Of a stretch of 64,000 nucleotides of DNA, positions 7,220-16,458 are shown in pieces. The notes beneath the pieces are model-generated. The model did not search any database. It saw only the letters and a program-made list of their open reading frames with translations, and was not told where the DNA came from. Position numbers and translations under genes: made by a program. Numbering within the stretch: position 1 is the first letter of the stretch; each line of letters starts with the position of its first letter. The DNA is from CAVTWD01 sp963738325 (GTDB lineage Bacteria; Actinomycetota; Acidimicrobiia; Acidimicrobiales; Ilumatobacteraceae): the NCBI GenBank assembly GCA_963738325.1, contig CAVTWD010000013.1, positions 124,001 through 188,000 of the forward strand. Direction: 5' to 3'.

Positions 7220-8553
7220 TCAGACCTCGGTCACCTCGACCCGCACCCGCGGGTCCACCAGGCCGCGCTCGACGGCGATGGTGTCGAGCGACAGGAGTTG
7301 CGTCGGCTTGCCCCCGCGCGCCCGCCCGAATCCCGAGATCTGCGGCGGACCGGACAAGCCCAGGACGCCCGCGCCTCCAGCCACTCGGCCCGCTGTGGCG
7401 GCGTCGGCCGTCCGCCAGGCGAGCCTTCCCATCACCTCCGGCGGCTCCCATCCGGCCGCCTCCATCTCGTCGAGATCGGCTCCCGCGGCCGGCCCGTGGA
7501 ATGCTCCGGCGCCGAAGTACTCCTCGCACCACTCGAGCACCGGGACGCCGAGTCGCTCGGCCCGCCCGCGCACCCATCCGACCGCGGCCCGGGCCTTGGC
7601 CTCGGCGTCGGGCCAGGAGTAGGCGAAGGTCGCCTCCCCGGCCCAACCCGCCGGCCGGCACACGAGACCCTTGTAGGTGGGCGGAGGCGGCGCGCCGCGG
7701 GTGCCCGTCACGCTGGACGCGGTCTTCGCCGAGGTCGGTGAGGATGAGGGAGGTGAAGTCCGCGGTCGCGTCCGGGTTCAGGTAGGCCCGCGGGTCGTGG
7801 ACCTCGTAGAGGAGCTGCTCGCGGACCGTGTCGAAGGTGACCATGCCGCCGGCGGCCGGGGCCTTCGTGATCACCGCCGAACCGTCCGCCTGCACCTCGG
7901 CGATCGGGAAGCCGATTCGCAGCGGATCGGGGTTCTGCCACCACGCCCCCGAGTAGTTCCCCCCGGCCACCTGCCCGGAGCACTCGAGAAGGTGGCCGAC
8001 GACGACACCCGCGGCGAGCCGGTCCCAGTCGTCCCACGCCCATCGGTGCTCGTGGACGAGCGGGGCGAGGAACAACGAGGCGTCGGCCACCCGTCCCGTC
8101 ACCACGATGTCGGCGCCCTCCGCCAGCGCATCGACGATCGGGCGGGCACCCAGGTACACGTTGGCGAACAGGGTGTCGCGGGGCAGGTCGAGCTCGCTCG
8201 GCGAGTGGGCGCACGTCGTCGCCGACCACGGTGGCCACCCGCACCCCCGCCACCCCGGCCTCCTTCAACGTGTCGACCGCTGCTCGGCCGGCAGCCACCG
8301 GGTTGATGCCGCCCGCGTTGGTGATGAGCTTGGTGCCGTCACCCAGGAACGGCAGCACGGCGCGGACATAACCCGGGAGATCTCTGGTGTACCCGAGCGC
8401 CTCGTCACGCTGGCGGTCCTTCTGCAGGATGGCGAGCGTCAGCTCGGCGAGCGCCTCGCACACGAGGTAGTCGACACCCGCGACGAGAAGGTCGGCCACG
8501 GGCTCGTGGCCGTCGCCATAGAACCCTTGACCGCCCCCCAGGCGGACCGTCAT
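7220..8553 (-). CDS. AtuA family protein (DUF1446), two frame breaks
   Basis: About 440 residues in three frames. The first piece opens MTVRLGGGQGFYGDG, runs through GDGTKLITNAGGINP and stops making sense after VATVVGDDV near 8210. The second has NVYLGARPIVDALAEGADIV and TGRVADASLFLAPLVHEHRW, both AtuA signatures, up to LILTDLGEDRVQ near 7712. The third starts VTGTRGAPPPPTYKGLVC and ends at 7220. Each junction needs only a one- or two-base change, so sequencing indels are likely. AtuA is required for citronellol/geraniol catabolism in Pseudomonas, with unknown chemistry. The companion small domain is encoded separately at 5723-6097. It follows the ccm operon by about 95 bp. Confidence 0.82.
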
Positions 8554-8648
8554 GGAGAGATCGTGGTCGACGGCGGTGGTTTGGTGCCACTCGTCTTGCC
8601 CGCGAACGCCGAGTCGATGGCCGCGCTGCAGCCCCTCGACGAGTGACT

Positions 8649-9324
8649 TCACCGCGGCTGGGGCGGGTTGGCGGCGCTACACCGGTCGATCGGTCCCCTC
8701 GCCGCCACCGCGTCGCCGTGGTACTCGAAGCGGATGATGGCCTTGAAGCACGACGGGTCGGCGTAGGTGGGCTCGAGGCTGATGGCCCGGTCGATCGAGG
8801 CCTCGCCCTTGTCGACGAGGTCGGTCGCCCCTGCCGCGGCGCCGACGCGGGCCACCAGCCATCCGTCGGTACGTGAGGGCCTCGGCGTTGTCGGGCTCGA
8901 TCTTCAGGACCTGCTCGAAGCGGTCGATGGCTCCCTTCGGATCGGTCGCCTCCAGGCTGCGGGCCTCCGCCAGCAGCGTGTTGACGGTCTCGGCCGTGTT
9001 GCCGCTCACCGTCGCGCCGGGCAGCCGCTGGCCGGCGGCGAAGGCCATGGCGACGCCGGCACCAACCGCCAACGCCAGCAGCCCGCCGCCGATGGCGAGG
9101 GTGCGGCCCCACCGCCGAGGCGGCCGGGGCGCAAGCCGGGCGCGGCCGTCGTCGATCTCCCGCAGCACGGCCGCGGCGCGGGTGATGTAGCCGTCGCGCA
9201 GCTCGGTGTAGTCACCGTCGTCGAGGTCACGGGCGTGGCGCTCGCGCTCTAGGTCGTCGAGGGAACGGAGCAGGAACGAGCGCTCCTCCTCGAGCTCGGC
9301 CAGCCGGTCGGGGTCGACCTTCAC
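8649..9324 (-). CDS. CcmI/CycH-like TPR membrane protein, one frame break
   Basis: About 225 residues. It begins with a charged coiled-coil-like N-terminus (LAELEEERSFLLRSLDDLER), has one membrane segment (TLAIGGGLLALAVGAGVAMAF region, about residues 75-97) and then TPR-like helices (AIDRFEQVLKIEPDNAEALTYR). A frame break near 8868 leads into a second TPR stretch (ASIDRAISLEPTYADPSCFKAI). In System I, CcmI presents apocytochrome c to the CcmFH ligase; this protein overlaps ccmH by 4 bp and closes the operon, which supports that role. It is shorter than proteobacterial CcmI. Confidence 0.75.
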
Positions 9325-9831
9325 CGGCCTTCACCCTCGCCGTGCTCGTCGGGCGGGCCCGGGGCCTGGTGCGTGGCAGTGAGCGCGGCGTCCACGAGGG
9401 CTCGATCCTCGTCGTCGGGCGGCGGGACCCGTAACTGGCGGCGCCAGCGGGCGAAGGCCCAGACCAGCGCGCCGATGGCCAGCACGAGGGCGACCACCGG
9501 CAGGATCCACACCAGACCCTCGAGGCCGCCGGTGGGCGGCGTCAGCAGGTATTGCTGGCCGAGGCGCTCGGCGAAGTAGGCGCGCACCTCGCCGTCGCTG
9601 CGGCCGGCTTGCACCTGCCGGGCGATCTCGTCCTTGATCTCCTTCGCCGCGTCCGACTGCGACACGTAGACGCTCTCGCCCGCGCACACCGGGCACTTGA
9701 TCGTCTTCGCGATGGCCGCCACTGCGTTCCGCGTTGGTGCGGGGCCCGTTGTGGCCGGCCGTCACGACGAGGGTGGCCACGACGATCACCGCCATGAGCA
9801 GCCACACCGGCCAGCCCCGGGTGCGCTTCAC
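9321..9831 (-). CDS. ccmH: CcmH cytochrome c maturation thioreductase, one frame break
   Basis: About 170 residues, anchored at both ends. An N-terminal segment (WPVWLLMAVIVVATLVV) is followed by the redox motif CPVCAGESVYVSQSDAA, whose LRCPVCQ-like CxxC pair reduces the haem-binding cysteines of apocytochrome c, and the helical EIKDEIARQVQAG region. A C-terminal membrane segment (LVWILPVVALVLAIGALVW) precedes a hydrophilic tail. The frame changes near 9720, between NAER and AIAKTIKCPVC, by a single extra base. The GTG at 9831 follows a GGGAG ribosome site and comes 13 nt after ccmG. Confidence 0.88.
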
Positions 9832-9844
9832 CGGGCCGACTCCC

Positions 9845-10455
9845 TCACGCGCGCCCTTGCACCTTGGCCAGGATGGCCGTGAGGTCGTCGGCACCTACGG
9901 CAGTGATCACACGGGCGCGGACGATGCCGTCGGGGTCGACGATCCATGTCTCGGGGACCTTCACGACACCGAAGGAGATGGCCGCCTGCGCGCCCGGGTC
10001 GAGCACCACCGGGAACGAGCCTCCCCCGTACTGCCTCAAGAACGAGGCGATGTTGGCGGGCGAGTCGTTGTACACGACGCCGACGAGCTCCGCACCCTCC
10101 GCAGGTTGGGCGGCGGCGAAGCGGGCGAGCTCGGGCGCCTCCTGCTTGCACGGATCGCACCATGACGCGAAGAAGTTGAGCACCACCCACGAGCCGCGCC
10201 GCTCGGCGAGATCGAAGCGCTGGCCGTCGAGGGTCTGGCCCTGCACCGGCGGCGCGGCCCGGCCGAGCAAAGGCGTGGCGGCGGTGTCACCCGTCGCCGC
10301 CCCCTTCGACACGGCGAAGACCACGACGAGCAGGGCGAGCACGACCGCCACCACGGCGGCGGAGATCGAGCGCGACGCGACCCCGCCCTCGCGGACGCGA
10401 GCGGCTCGGCGGCCTCCTGCTCCGCGGGCTCCTCAGAACGCGTGCCGTCAGCCAT
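9845..10455 (-). CDS. ccmG: CcmG/DsbE thioredoxin-like protein, one frame break
   Basis: About 200 residues. An N-terminal membrane anchor (VVAVVLALLVVVFAV) precedes a periplasm-facing thioredoxin-like domain with the active site FFASWCDPCKQEAPEL and a downstream VKVPETWIVDPDGIV segment carrying the cis-proline, both typical of CcmG. It supplies reductant to CcmH and apocytochrome. The start is probably the ATG at 10455, overlapping the ccmF stop, with a frame break near 10392 before the anchor; a GTG at 10354 would avoid the break but loses half of the anchor-proximal tail. Confidence 0.86.
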
Positions 10456-12469
10456 CGGCCCGTCGCAGCGCGGCCTGCCGGCTGGCGGAGTAGGCGGGGA
10501 CGGACGCCGGCTCCTCCTCTTGCTCGCGCCGTTCCGGCAGCGGCGCGGAGACCGGGTCGGTCGGACGGCGCCGGCGGCCGGGGAAGCCGGCGAAGATCGT
10601 CCCGATCGCCATCACGGCCCCGCCGATCCAGAGCCACGTGGTCAGCGGGCTGAGCAGGACGCCGAGGGTGATCGGCCCGGTCGCGGCGTCGGGCAGCTCC
10701 TCGAGCGTCAGGTAGATGTCGCCCCGCAGGCCGACCTGGACCGACGGCGTCCCGACGAACTGGCCCTGGTTGTTGAACCGTTGGACGGACGGTGAGAAGA
10801 CGGCACCGCCGTCGATGCGCACGTCGGCCTTGCGCGAGAACTGCGCCGGCTCGCTCACGTCACGCAGGCCGAGATACGTGAACGTGTGGCCGCCGAAGCT
10901 CACCGTCTGGCCGGGGCTCACGCGGAACTCACCCCGCGTGCTGTAGCCGGTCGAGGTGGCAAAGGCCACCGCGATGATGATCACGCCGAGGTGCACGATC
11001 ATGCCTCCGTTGGCCCGGCCCACGAGACCCCGCCAGCCCTGCCGCCGCGTGGCCAAGACGAGCTGGCGCAGGGCCGACCCGGCGGCGAAGCCGGCCAGCC
11101 CGAAGGCGAGCACCGAGCCCACCCCGCGGGCGCCCAACGCCGCCGACGTGAGGAGGGCCGCCACGCCAGCCCACGCCGGCCAGAACAAGCGGTGACGGAG
11201 CAGCTCGCCGCTCGCCTTCCGCCACGGCAGCACCGGGGCGATCCCCATCAGCGTGAGGAGGGCGAGACCGAGCGGCAAGGTCATCCGGTCGAAGAAGGGG
11301 CTGCCGATCGAGATGCGCTCGTCCTTGATCGCCTCGACGATCAGCGGGAACACCGTCCCGAGCAGCACGACGAACGCGAACGCCGCGAACAGCACGTTGT
11401 TGGCGAGGAAGGCACCTTCGCGCGACACGGGCGAGTCGATGACCCCCGGGGAGCGGAGGCGGTCTCCGCGCCATCCGATGAGGACGACAGAGGCCCCGAC
11501 GACGAGCGCGAAGAAGGCCAACAGCCACGGGCCGATCCCCGACTCGGTGAAGGAGTGAACGCTGTCCAGCACGCCCGAGCGGGTGAGGAACGTACCGAGG
11601 ATGGTCAGGCTGAACGTGGCGCACAGCAACGAGAGGTTCCACACGCGCAACATCCCTCGCCGCTCTTGGACGAGGACCGAGTGGATGTACGCCGTCCCGG
11701 TGAGCCACGGGAGGAAGCTGGCGTTCTCGACCGGGTCCCACGCCCAGAACCCGCCCCAACCGAGCACCTCGTAGCTCCACCACGCCCCGAGGAGGATGCC
11801 GACGGTGAGGAAGCCCCACGCGAACAGCGTCCAGCGCCGCGTGACGAGCAGCCAACCCTCGCCCACGCGGCCGGTGATGAGCGCGGCGATGGCGAAGGCG
11901 AACGGAACGCTGAACCCGACGTAGCCGAGGTAGAGGATCGGCGGGTGGAACGCCATGAGGATGTGGTTCTGCAGCAGAGGGTTCGGGCCGGGACCGTCGA
12001 GTGGTGGCACGCCCGCCACTTCGCGGAAGGGGTTCGCCGGGCCGAACATCAGCAGGAAGAAGAACGCGGCGATGACGAAGAGCGTGGCCAGTGCCCAGCC
12101 CACGAGCGGGTCGTCGATGCGCCGCCGGAAACGCCAGACGACGGCGACGACGTAGCCGCTCAGGATCAGGGCCCACAGCAAGATGGATCCTTCGAGCGCG
12201 CTCCAGAGCGCGGCGAAGTTGAACAGCGGCGGGGTCTTCGTCGACCCCACCTCCGCGACGTAAGCGAGGGAGAAGTCGCGCTGGAACAGCGCTCGCTCCA
12301 TCGCCGCGAAGGCGAGCACGGCACCGCCGAGGGCGATGAGCGCGTAGATCGGACCGAAGCGCAGCAGTTGCGGGCGGTGCCGGACCAGCCCGACGACGAG
12401 GCTCACGCAACCGAGCACGCACGCCCCCAACCCGAGGCTGATGCCGGCGACGCCGAGGGTGGCGTTCAC
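10448..12469 (-). CDS. ccmF: CcmF haem lyase subunit of cytochrome c maturation
   Basis: Intact, 673 residues, the usual CcmF length. Around 14 membrane segments are visible. The tryptophan-rich WWD haem-handling motif is WGGFWAWDPVENASFLPWL, preceded by the histidine-containing FHPPILYLGYVGF loop. A large soluble C-terminal domain (VSPGQTVSFGGHTFTYLG, VGLRGDIYLTLEELPD) sits before the last membrane segment. CcmF with CcmH attaches haem from holo-CcmE to CxxCH motifs outside the membrane. The ATG at 12469 lies 7 nt after ccmE; the 3' end overlaps ccmG. Its intactness among broken neighbours shows the pathway is under selection. Confidence 0.96.
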   Translation of the reverse strand: MNATLGVAGISLGLGACVLGCVSLVVGLVRHRPQLLRFGPIYALIALGGAVLAFAAMERALFQRDFSLAYVAEVGSTKTPPLFNFAALWSALEGSILLWALILSGYVVAVVWRFRRRIDDPLVGWALATLFVIAAFFFLLMFGPANPFREVAGVPPLDGPGPNPLLQNHILMAFHPPILYLGYVGFSVPFAFAIAALITGRVGEGWLLVTRRWTLFAWGFLTVGILLGAWWSYEVLGWGGFWAWDPVENASFLPWLTGTAYIHSVLVQERRGMLRVWNLSLLCATFSLTILGTFLTRSGVLDSVHSFTESGIGPWLLAFFALVVGASVVLIGWRGDRLRSPGVIDSPVSREGAFLANNVLFAAFAFVVLLGTVFPLIVEAIKDERISIGSPFFDRMTLPLGLALLTLMGIAPVLPWRKASGELLRHRLFWPAWAGVAALLTSAALGARGVGSVLAFGLAGFAAGSALRQLVLATRRQGWRGLVGRANGGMIVHLGVIIIAVAFATSTGYSTRGEFRVSPGQTVSFGGHTFTYLGLRDVSEPAQFSRKADVRIDGGAVFSPSVQRFNNQGQFVGTPSVQVGLRGDIYLTLEELPDAATGPITLGVLLSPLTTWLWIGGAVMAIGTIFAGFPGRRRRPTDPVSAPLPERREQEEEPASVPAYSASRQAALRRADG

Positions 12470-12476
12470 GGCCTCG

Positions 12477-12959
12477 TCACGGGGCGTCGGCCGGGACGCG
12501 ATCCGGGTGCTGCTGGCGGTACTGCTCGGTGTGCTTCACGAGGATGCGGTCGCCGGCGAAGGTGCCGTCGGTGCCCATGCGCCCTTCGACCACGACGGGA
12601 AGGCCAGCCTTGAAGATGCCGCCGGGCTCCCCGTGGTAGGTGACCGGGATCGTGCGGCCGAGATAGGTCACCGTGAACGTCATGTCCTGCGCGGGGCCGA
12701 CGCCGCTCGTCTGCACCGAGCTGTCGTCGACGGTGCCCTGCAAGCGGAACCGCTTCCCGACGCCGCACTCCGAGCGGACGCCCACCTCGTTGGCATTGCA
12801 GAAGAAGACCGTGGCGTTGGACAGGCCCTCGAAGAGGACGACGCCGAGCGCGATCAGCACGAGAGCGAGCAGGAGCGGCGCACCGATGCGGTGCCGGCGC
12901 TTGGCGGCGGTCGATGGCGCGGGGCGAGGGGTGAGATCCGGCGAGCCCGAAGCCGTCAC
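12477..12959 (-). CDS. ccmE: CcmE haem chaperone
   Basis: 160 residues with one N-terminal membrane anchor (GAPLLLALVLIALGVVLF) and a beta-barrel OB-fold domain (FRLQGTVDDSSVQ, MTFTVTYLGRTIPVTYHGE, VVVEGRMGTDGTFAGDRI). The C-terminal VKHTEQY gives the HxxxY motif in which the histidine binds haem covalently, so this is the classic His-type rather than the Cys-type CcmE. The GTG at 12959 overlaps the ccmD stop in a GTGA arrangement. A CNANEVGVRSECG stretch with two cysteines just after the anchor is unusual and might form a disulfide. Confidence 0.92.
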   Translation of the reverse strand: MTASGSPDLTPRPAPSTAAKRRHRIGAPLLLALVLIALGVVLFEGLSNATVFFCNANEVGVRSECGVGKRFRLQGTVDDSSVQTSGVGPAQDMTFTVTYLGRTIPVTYHGEPGGIFKAGLPVVVEGRMGTDGTFAGDRILVKHTEQYRQQHPDRVPADAP

Positions 12960-13090
12960 GTCCACGGCTTGTCCTCGTCGGGCACCTGCTTGGCGAGCTC
13001 GCGACCGCGTCGCAGCGTCCGCAGCGCGTAGGCGCCCATGGTCGCGAACACAAGTAGGTAGCCGGTCGTGATCCAGCCCCACGTGCTCAT
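12956..13090 (-). CDS. ccmD: CcmD-like small membrane protein
   Basis: A 44-residue protein: MSTWGWITTGYLLVFATMGAY forms one membrane helix, followed by a basic, helical tail (LRTLRRGRELAKQ). Size, topology and position between ccmC and ccmE match CcmD, which helps release holo-CcmE from the CcmABC complex. The stop overlaps the ccmE start by 4 bp, so the two are translationally coupled. It is too short to be proven by sequence alone; context carries the call. Confidence 0.82.
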   Translation of the reverse strand: MSTWGWITTGYLLVFATMGAYALRTLRRGRELAKQVPDEDKPWT

Positions 13091-13133
13091 CGCTCGCGCC
13101 CCCAACCGGCTCCCACCACCGATTGGCGCCCGG

Positions 13134-13872
13134 TCACGCGGACACCCCCTCGGCCTGGCGCTCGGCGATGGCCATGGCCAGCCCGTGATCCTCGACCGCG
13201 GCCTCCAGCATGAGCACGCGGTTCCGATGGAGCATGAACCACGCGTACACGAGCGTGAAGGCCACCACGCCCACGAACAGCGAGAACAGCATGAGCCCGT
13301 CGATCTGGGGGTTGATGTCGGGCCGCAGCACGGTGGGCTTCTGGTGCAACGTCCGCCACCAGTAGACGCTCTGGTGGACGATCGGCACGTCGATGAAGGC
13401 GATGATGCCGGCGATGGCCGCCCGCCGCGCCCGCACCTCCGGGGCGGCCGGGAGCCCGCGCAGGGCGAGGTAGCCGAGGAAGAGCAAGAACAGCATGGCC
13501 GTCGACGTGAGGCGCGGCATCCCACCGCCAGAACACACCCCAGGTGAGATTGCCCCAGATCATCCCGGTCACGAGGGCGAGACCGGTGAAGACGACACCG
13601 ATCTCGGCCGAGGCGGCCGCCACGCGGTCCCACGCCAGCGATCGGGTGCGAGGCACGAGGTAGAGGATCGAGGCCACGAGGGTCACGAAGAACGAGAGGT
13701 AAGCCAGCCAGGCCGACGGCACGTGCACGTACATGAGGCGCACCGCATCGCCCTGGTTCTCGTCGGCGGGCGACAACACGAGCCCGAAGACGAGGAGCCA
13801 CCCGAGCGCGACGAGCGCGGCGACGCCGAGGAGTCGGGAGCCCCTCGTGCCGGTGGTGGTGATCCTGGTCAT
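13134..13872 (-). CDS. ccmC: CcmC haem-handling protein, one frame break
   Basis: About 245 residues with six membrane segments. The first half (RLMYVHVPSAWLAYLSFFV, with a conserved periplasmic histidine) runs to the tryptophan-rich motif WGNLTWGVFWRWD, where a single extra base near 13519 breaks the frame; the chain resumes PRLTSTAMLFLLFLGYLAL and contains IAFIDVPIVHQSVYWWRTLHQ with the second histidine. CcmC loads haem onto CcmE using this WWD domain. It overlaps ccmB by 4 bp at the 5' end and lies 43 nt before ccmD. Confidence 0.93.
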
Positions 13873-14552
13873 GCTTCCTCCAGCAGCGGCCCGTAGGCGA
13901 GCACCCCGGCGGCGGTGTACGCGAGGGCGAAGACAGCGAGCAGGCCCACCCAGGGCCAGCCCTCCGAGACGGCGGCGCCTCCGGTGCCGAGGGCCGCTTC
14001 GGTGGCCTTGGTCGCGCTGATGAGGACGGGGGCGGTGGCGGGCAGCAGCAGCAGGGGCAGCAGGGTCTCGCGGGCGCCTCCCCCGATGGCCAGGGCGCCG
14101 TAGAGGGTGCCCGCAGGCGCCAGCCCGGCCGTGGTGACCAGCAGGGTGACGACCAGCAGGGCGAGGCCGCTCGCCCGCACGTGGGTGTCGTAGAGCAGCA
14201 CGACGCCGAGGCCGAGGAGCGCTTCGAGCCCGAGGAGCTCCGCCGCCAACGCACCGCTCTTGCCGAGGAAGACGCCCGCCGGGTCGAGCCCGCTCAGCCG
14301 CAAGCCGTCGTGGCCGTCGTCCGCGCTCTCCACTGCGTTGGCGCGCTGCACGGCAATCATCAGGGTGAGGAGCACCGCCACCCAGAACAGTCCGGCCGTC
14401 GCAGCCTGCAGCGTGCCGCGGTCGGGGTCGAGGGCGAAGGCGAACAGCAGCAAGACGGTGACGGCGAAGGGCAGCACCTGGTTGGTGGCCACCCGGCTGC
14501 GAGCCTCGATCCGCAGATCCTTCCCGGCGACGAGCGCCGCCGCCCTCAGCAC
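13869..14552 (-). CDS. ccmB: CcmB ABC transporter permease
   Basis: Intact, 227 residues, six hydrophobic segments. It shows the CcmB pattern: an N-terminal KDLRIEARSR stretch, a long central segment (LFWVAVLLTLMIAVQRA), DGHDGLRLSGLDPAGVFLGK, and a glycine-rich late segment. CcmB is the membrane partner of the CcmA ATPase, powering release of holo-CcmE from CcmC. The GTG start at 14552 overlaps the end of ccmA, and its stop overlaps ccmC, so ccmABC are coupled. Confidence 0.93.
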   Translation of the reverse strand: MLRAAALVAGKDLRIEARSRVATNQVLPFAVTVLLLFAFALDPDRGTLQAATAGLFWVAVLLTLMIAVQRANAVESADDGHDGLRLSGLDPAGVFLGKSGALAAELLGLEALLGLGVVLLYDTHVRASGLALLVVTLLVTTAGLAPAGTLYGALAIGGGARETLLPLLLLPATAPVLISATKATEAALGTGGAAVSEGWPWVGLLAVFALAYTAAGVLAYGPLLEEA

Positions 14553-15244
14553 GGTACCCCTACGACGGTTGCGGTCGGCTCCGGCGTCGCGCGCGCTGGG
14601 GCCAGACGCTCGAGCGTGCGCCCGCCGACCATCGTCACCGTGCGGTGCGCGAGCGGCTCCGACCGATCGAGCTCGTGGGAGGCGAAGAGCACGGTGGCTC
14701 CGGCCTCGACGGCACGGCGGATGAGATCGTCGAGCAGGTCACGGCCGTCGGCATCGAGGCCCGCGTGGGGCTCGTCGAGCAGCCACAGCTCGGGCCGCCG
14801 AGCCACGAGCACGGCGAGGGCGGTGCGGCGTCGCTGGCCCGCCGAGAGACGGCTGACCGGCGTGCGGGCCAAGCGCCCGGTGAGGCCGACGGCGGCGACG
14901 GCGACATCGGCCTCGGTCGCGCCGGCTCCCGCCGCCGCCCCCCAGAAGCGCACGTTCTCGACGGCGGTGAGGTCCCCGTACAGGTGGTTGGAGTGCGCGA
15001 GGAGCCCGACGCGAGGCCGTACGGCCCTTCGGTCGTGGCAGAGATCGTGCCCCAACACCATCGCCTCGCCCGACGTCACCGGAACCAGCCCGGCGCACAG
15101 ACGCAAGAGGGTGGTCTTGCCGGCTCCGTTGGAGCCCCTGAGGAGCACCACCTCGCCCCGGCCGATCTCGAGGGTCGCACCGGTCAGCGCGGGGAAGCGC
15201 CCCAGGAGCGCCACGGCTTCGCGGAGATGGATCACCGGCTCCAT
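14546..15244 (-). CDS. ccmA: CcmA ABC transporter ATPase
   Basis: 232 residues, one ABC domain: Walker A GSNGAGKTTLLR (near residue 40), Q-loop region LLAHSNHLYGDLTAVEN, signature VSRLSAGQRRRTALA, Walker B LWLLDEPHAGLD and the H-loop in LFASHELDRSE. The signature reads LSAGQ, common in CcmA. The ATG at 15244 is chosen because it directly opens the first strand; upstream codons are arginine-rich antisense sequence. First gene of the ccm operon; 123 bp separate it from the divergent sortase, so the operon promoter should lie there, though I see no clear box. Confidence 0.93.
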   Translation of the reverse strand: MEPVIHLREAVALLGRFPALTGATLEIGRGEVVLLRGSNGAGKTTLLRLCAGLVPVTSGEAMVLGHDLCHDRRAVRPRVGLLAHSNHLYGDLTAVENVRFWGAAAGAGATEADVAVAAVGLTGRLARTPVSRLSAGQRRRTALAVLVARRPELWLLDEPHAGLDADGRDLLDDLIRRAVEAGATVLFASHELDRSEPLAHRTVTMVGGRTLERLAPARATPEPTATVVGVPC

Positions 15245-15367
15245 GGGTCGCCCCGAACAGTACCGGCCAGGTGGCCCGCGGCTCCATGCAGCCACCGCGT
15301 CGGGCTGGGCCGATCAGCCCTCGGGCGTGCCCGCCGGAGGCGCGAACGAGCCGGTACCGTCGTCGTG

Positions 15368-16426
15368 ATGCGAGGTTGGCGGTGGTGGGTGGGGCGGTTG
15401 GGGCGCGCCCTCATCGCGCTCGGCATCCTCGTGCTGCTGTTCGCCGCCTACCAGCTGTGGGGTACCGGCATCGAGGCGGCCCGCGCCCAGGACGACCTCA
15501 AGTCCGAGTTCAACAAGGCCCTGAGCGCGACCACCACGCCGGCACCCACGACGACCTCACCGCCGCCGACGGGGCCCACCACGAGCAACGTCACGACGCT
15601 GCCGCCCACCACGACCAGCCTGGCCACCGCGCCCGCGCCCCCTCGCGAAGGCGACGCCTTGGCGCGCATCGACATCCCGCGGATCGGCACGAACTGGATC
15701 GTGGTGGAGGGCGTCGCCACGCCCGACTTGCGCAAGGGCCCGGGTCACTATCCGGGCACCCCCGTCCCCGGGCAGATCGGAAATGTGGCCATCGCCGGCC
15801 ACCGCACCACCTACGGCGCGCCATTCGAGCGCGTCGACGAGCTGAAGCCGGGCGACGAGGTCGCGTTCACCACCGTCACCGGCCACTACGTGTACCGGGT
15901 CACCGGGCAGCAGATCGTCGGCCCATCCGATACCAGCGTGCTGGCCAACACCCCCGAACCGACGCTCACCTTGACGTCGTGCCATCCCAAGTACTCGGCC
16001 AGCCAGCGGATCATCGTGACCGCGTCGCTCGATCGCGCCGCCTCGTCGCCCGTGCTCGCCGCCGCGGGCGCCACCCCGGCGCCCACCGTTGCGCCGACGA
16101 GCGCCCCGGCGACGAGCACGCCGGCGAAGGCCGGGCAGTCCACGACGCCGGCGACGGCGCCCGCCACGAATGAGGGCGACAGCCCGGTCGTCACCACGTC
16201 GCTGCCCGCCGCAGGGACCTTCAGCGACGGCTGGGTGAGTGACCCGAACGCGTGGAGCGGCGTGGCGGTGTGGGGCATCCTCCTCACCGGCATCGCCGTG
16301 GGGGCCTGGCTGCTCGGCCGGCGCATCCCGCAGTGGGCCGCCGCGCTCTTGGGCCTGATCCCGTTCCTGATCGTGCTCTACTTCTTCTTCGACAACGTCA
16401 ACCGGCTGCTGCCGCCGAATCTCTGA
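15368..16426 (+). CDS. Class E sortase-like transpeptidase
   Basis: 352 residues. An N-terminal membrane anchor (LIALGILVLLFAAYQLW) is followed by a Thr/Pro-rich spacer (residues about 55-95), the sortase barrel, then a second Thr/Pro/Ala spacer and two C-terminal membrane segments (AVWGILLTGIAVGAWLLG; LLGLIPFLIVLYFFF). Catalytic residues are visible: His in AGHRTTYGAPF, Cys in TLTSCHPKYSA and Arg in SQRIIVTA. The HRTTYG motif is typical of class E sortases of high-GC Gram-positives, which attach LAXTG proteins to peptidoglycan. The paired C-terminal helices are an unusual extension. No substrate protein with a sorting signal was seen in the window. Confidence 0.88.
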   Translation: MRGWRWWVGRLGRALIALGILVLLFAAYQLWGTGIEAARAQDDLKSEFNKALSATTTPAPTTTSPPPTGPTTSNVTTLPPTTTSLATAPAPPREGDALARIDIPRIGTNWIVVEGVATPDLRKGPGHYPGTPVPGQIGNVAIAGHRTTYGAPFERVDELKPGDEVAFTTVTGHYVYRVTGQQIVGPSDTSVLANTPEPTLTLTSCHPKYSASQRIIVTASLDRAASSPVLAAAGATPAPTVAPTSAPATSTPAKAGQSTTPATAPATNEGDSPVVTTSLPAAGTFSDGWVSDPNAWSGVAVWGILLTGIAVGAWLLGRRIPQWAAALLGLIPFLIVLYFFFDNVNRLLPPNL

Positions 16427-16458
16427 CCCGTTCCGTGGGCGGCCTCGGCTGGACGCGG

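Noticed and set aside
10886..12613. A 575-codon plus-strand ORF opposite ccmF
   Set aside because: It is the mirror of ccmF in a high-GC frame, with Arg/Glu/Asp/His-rich content and no domains.
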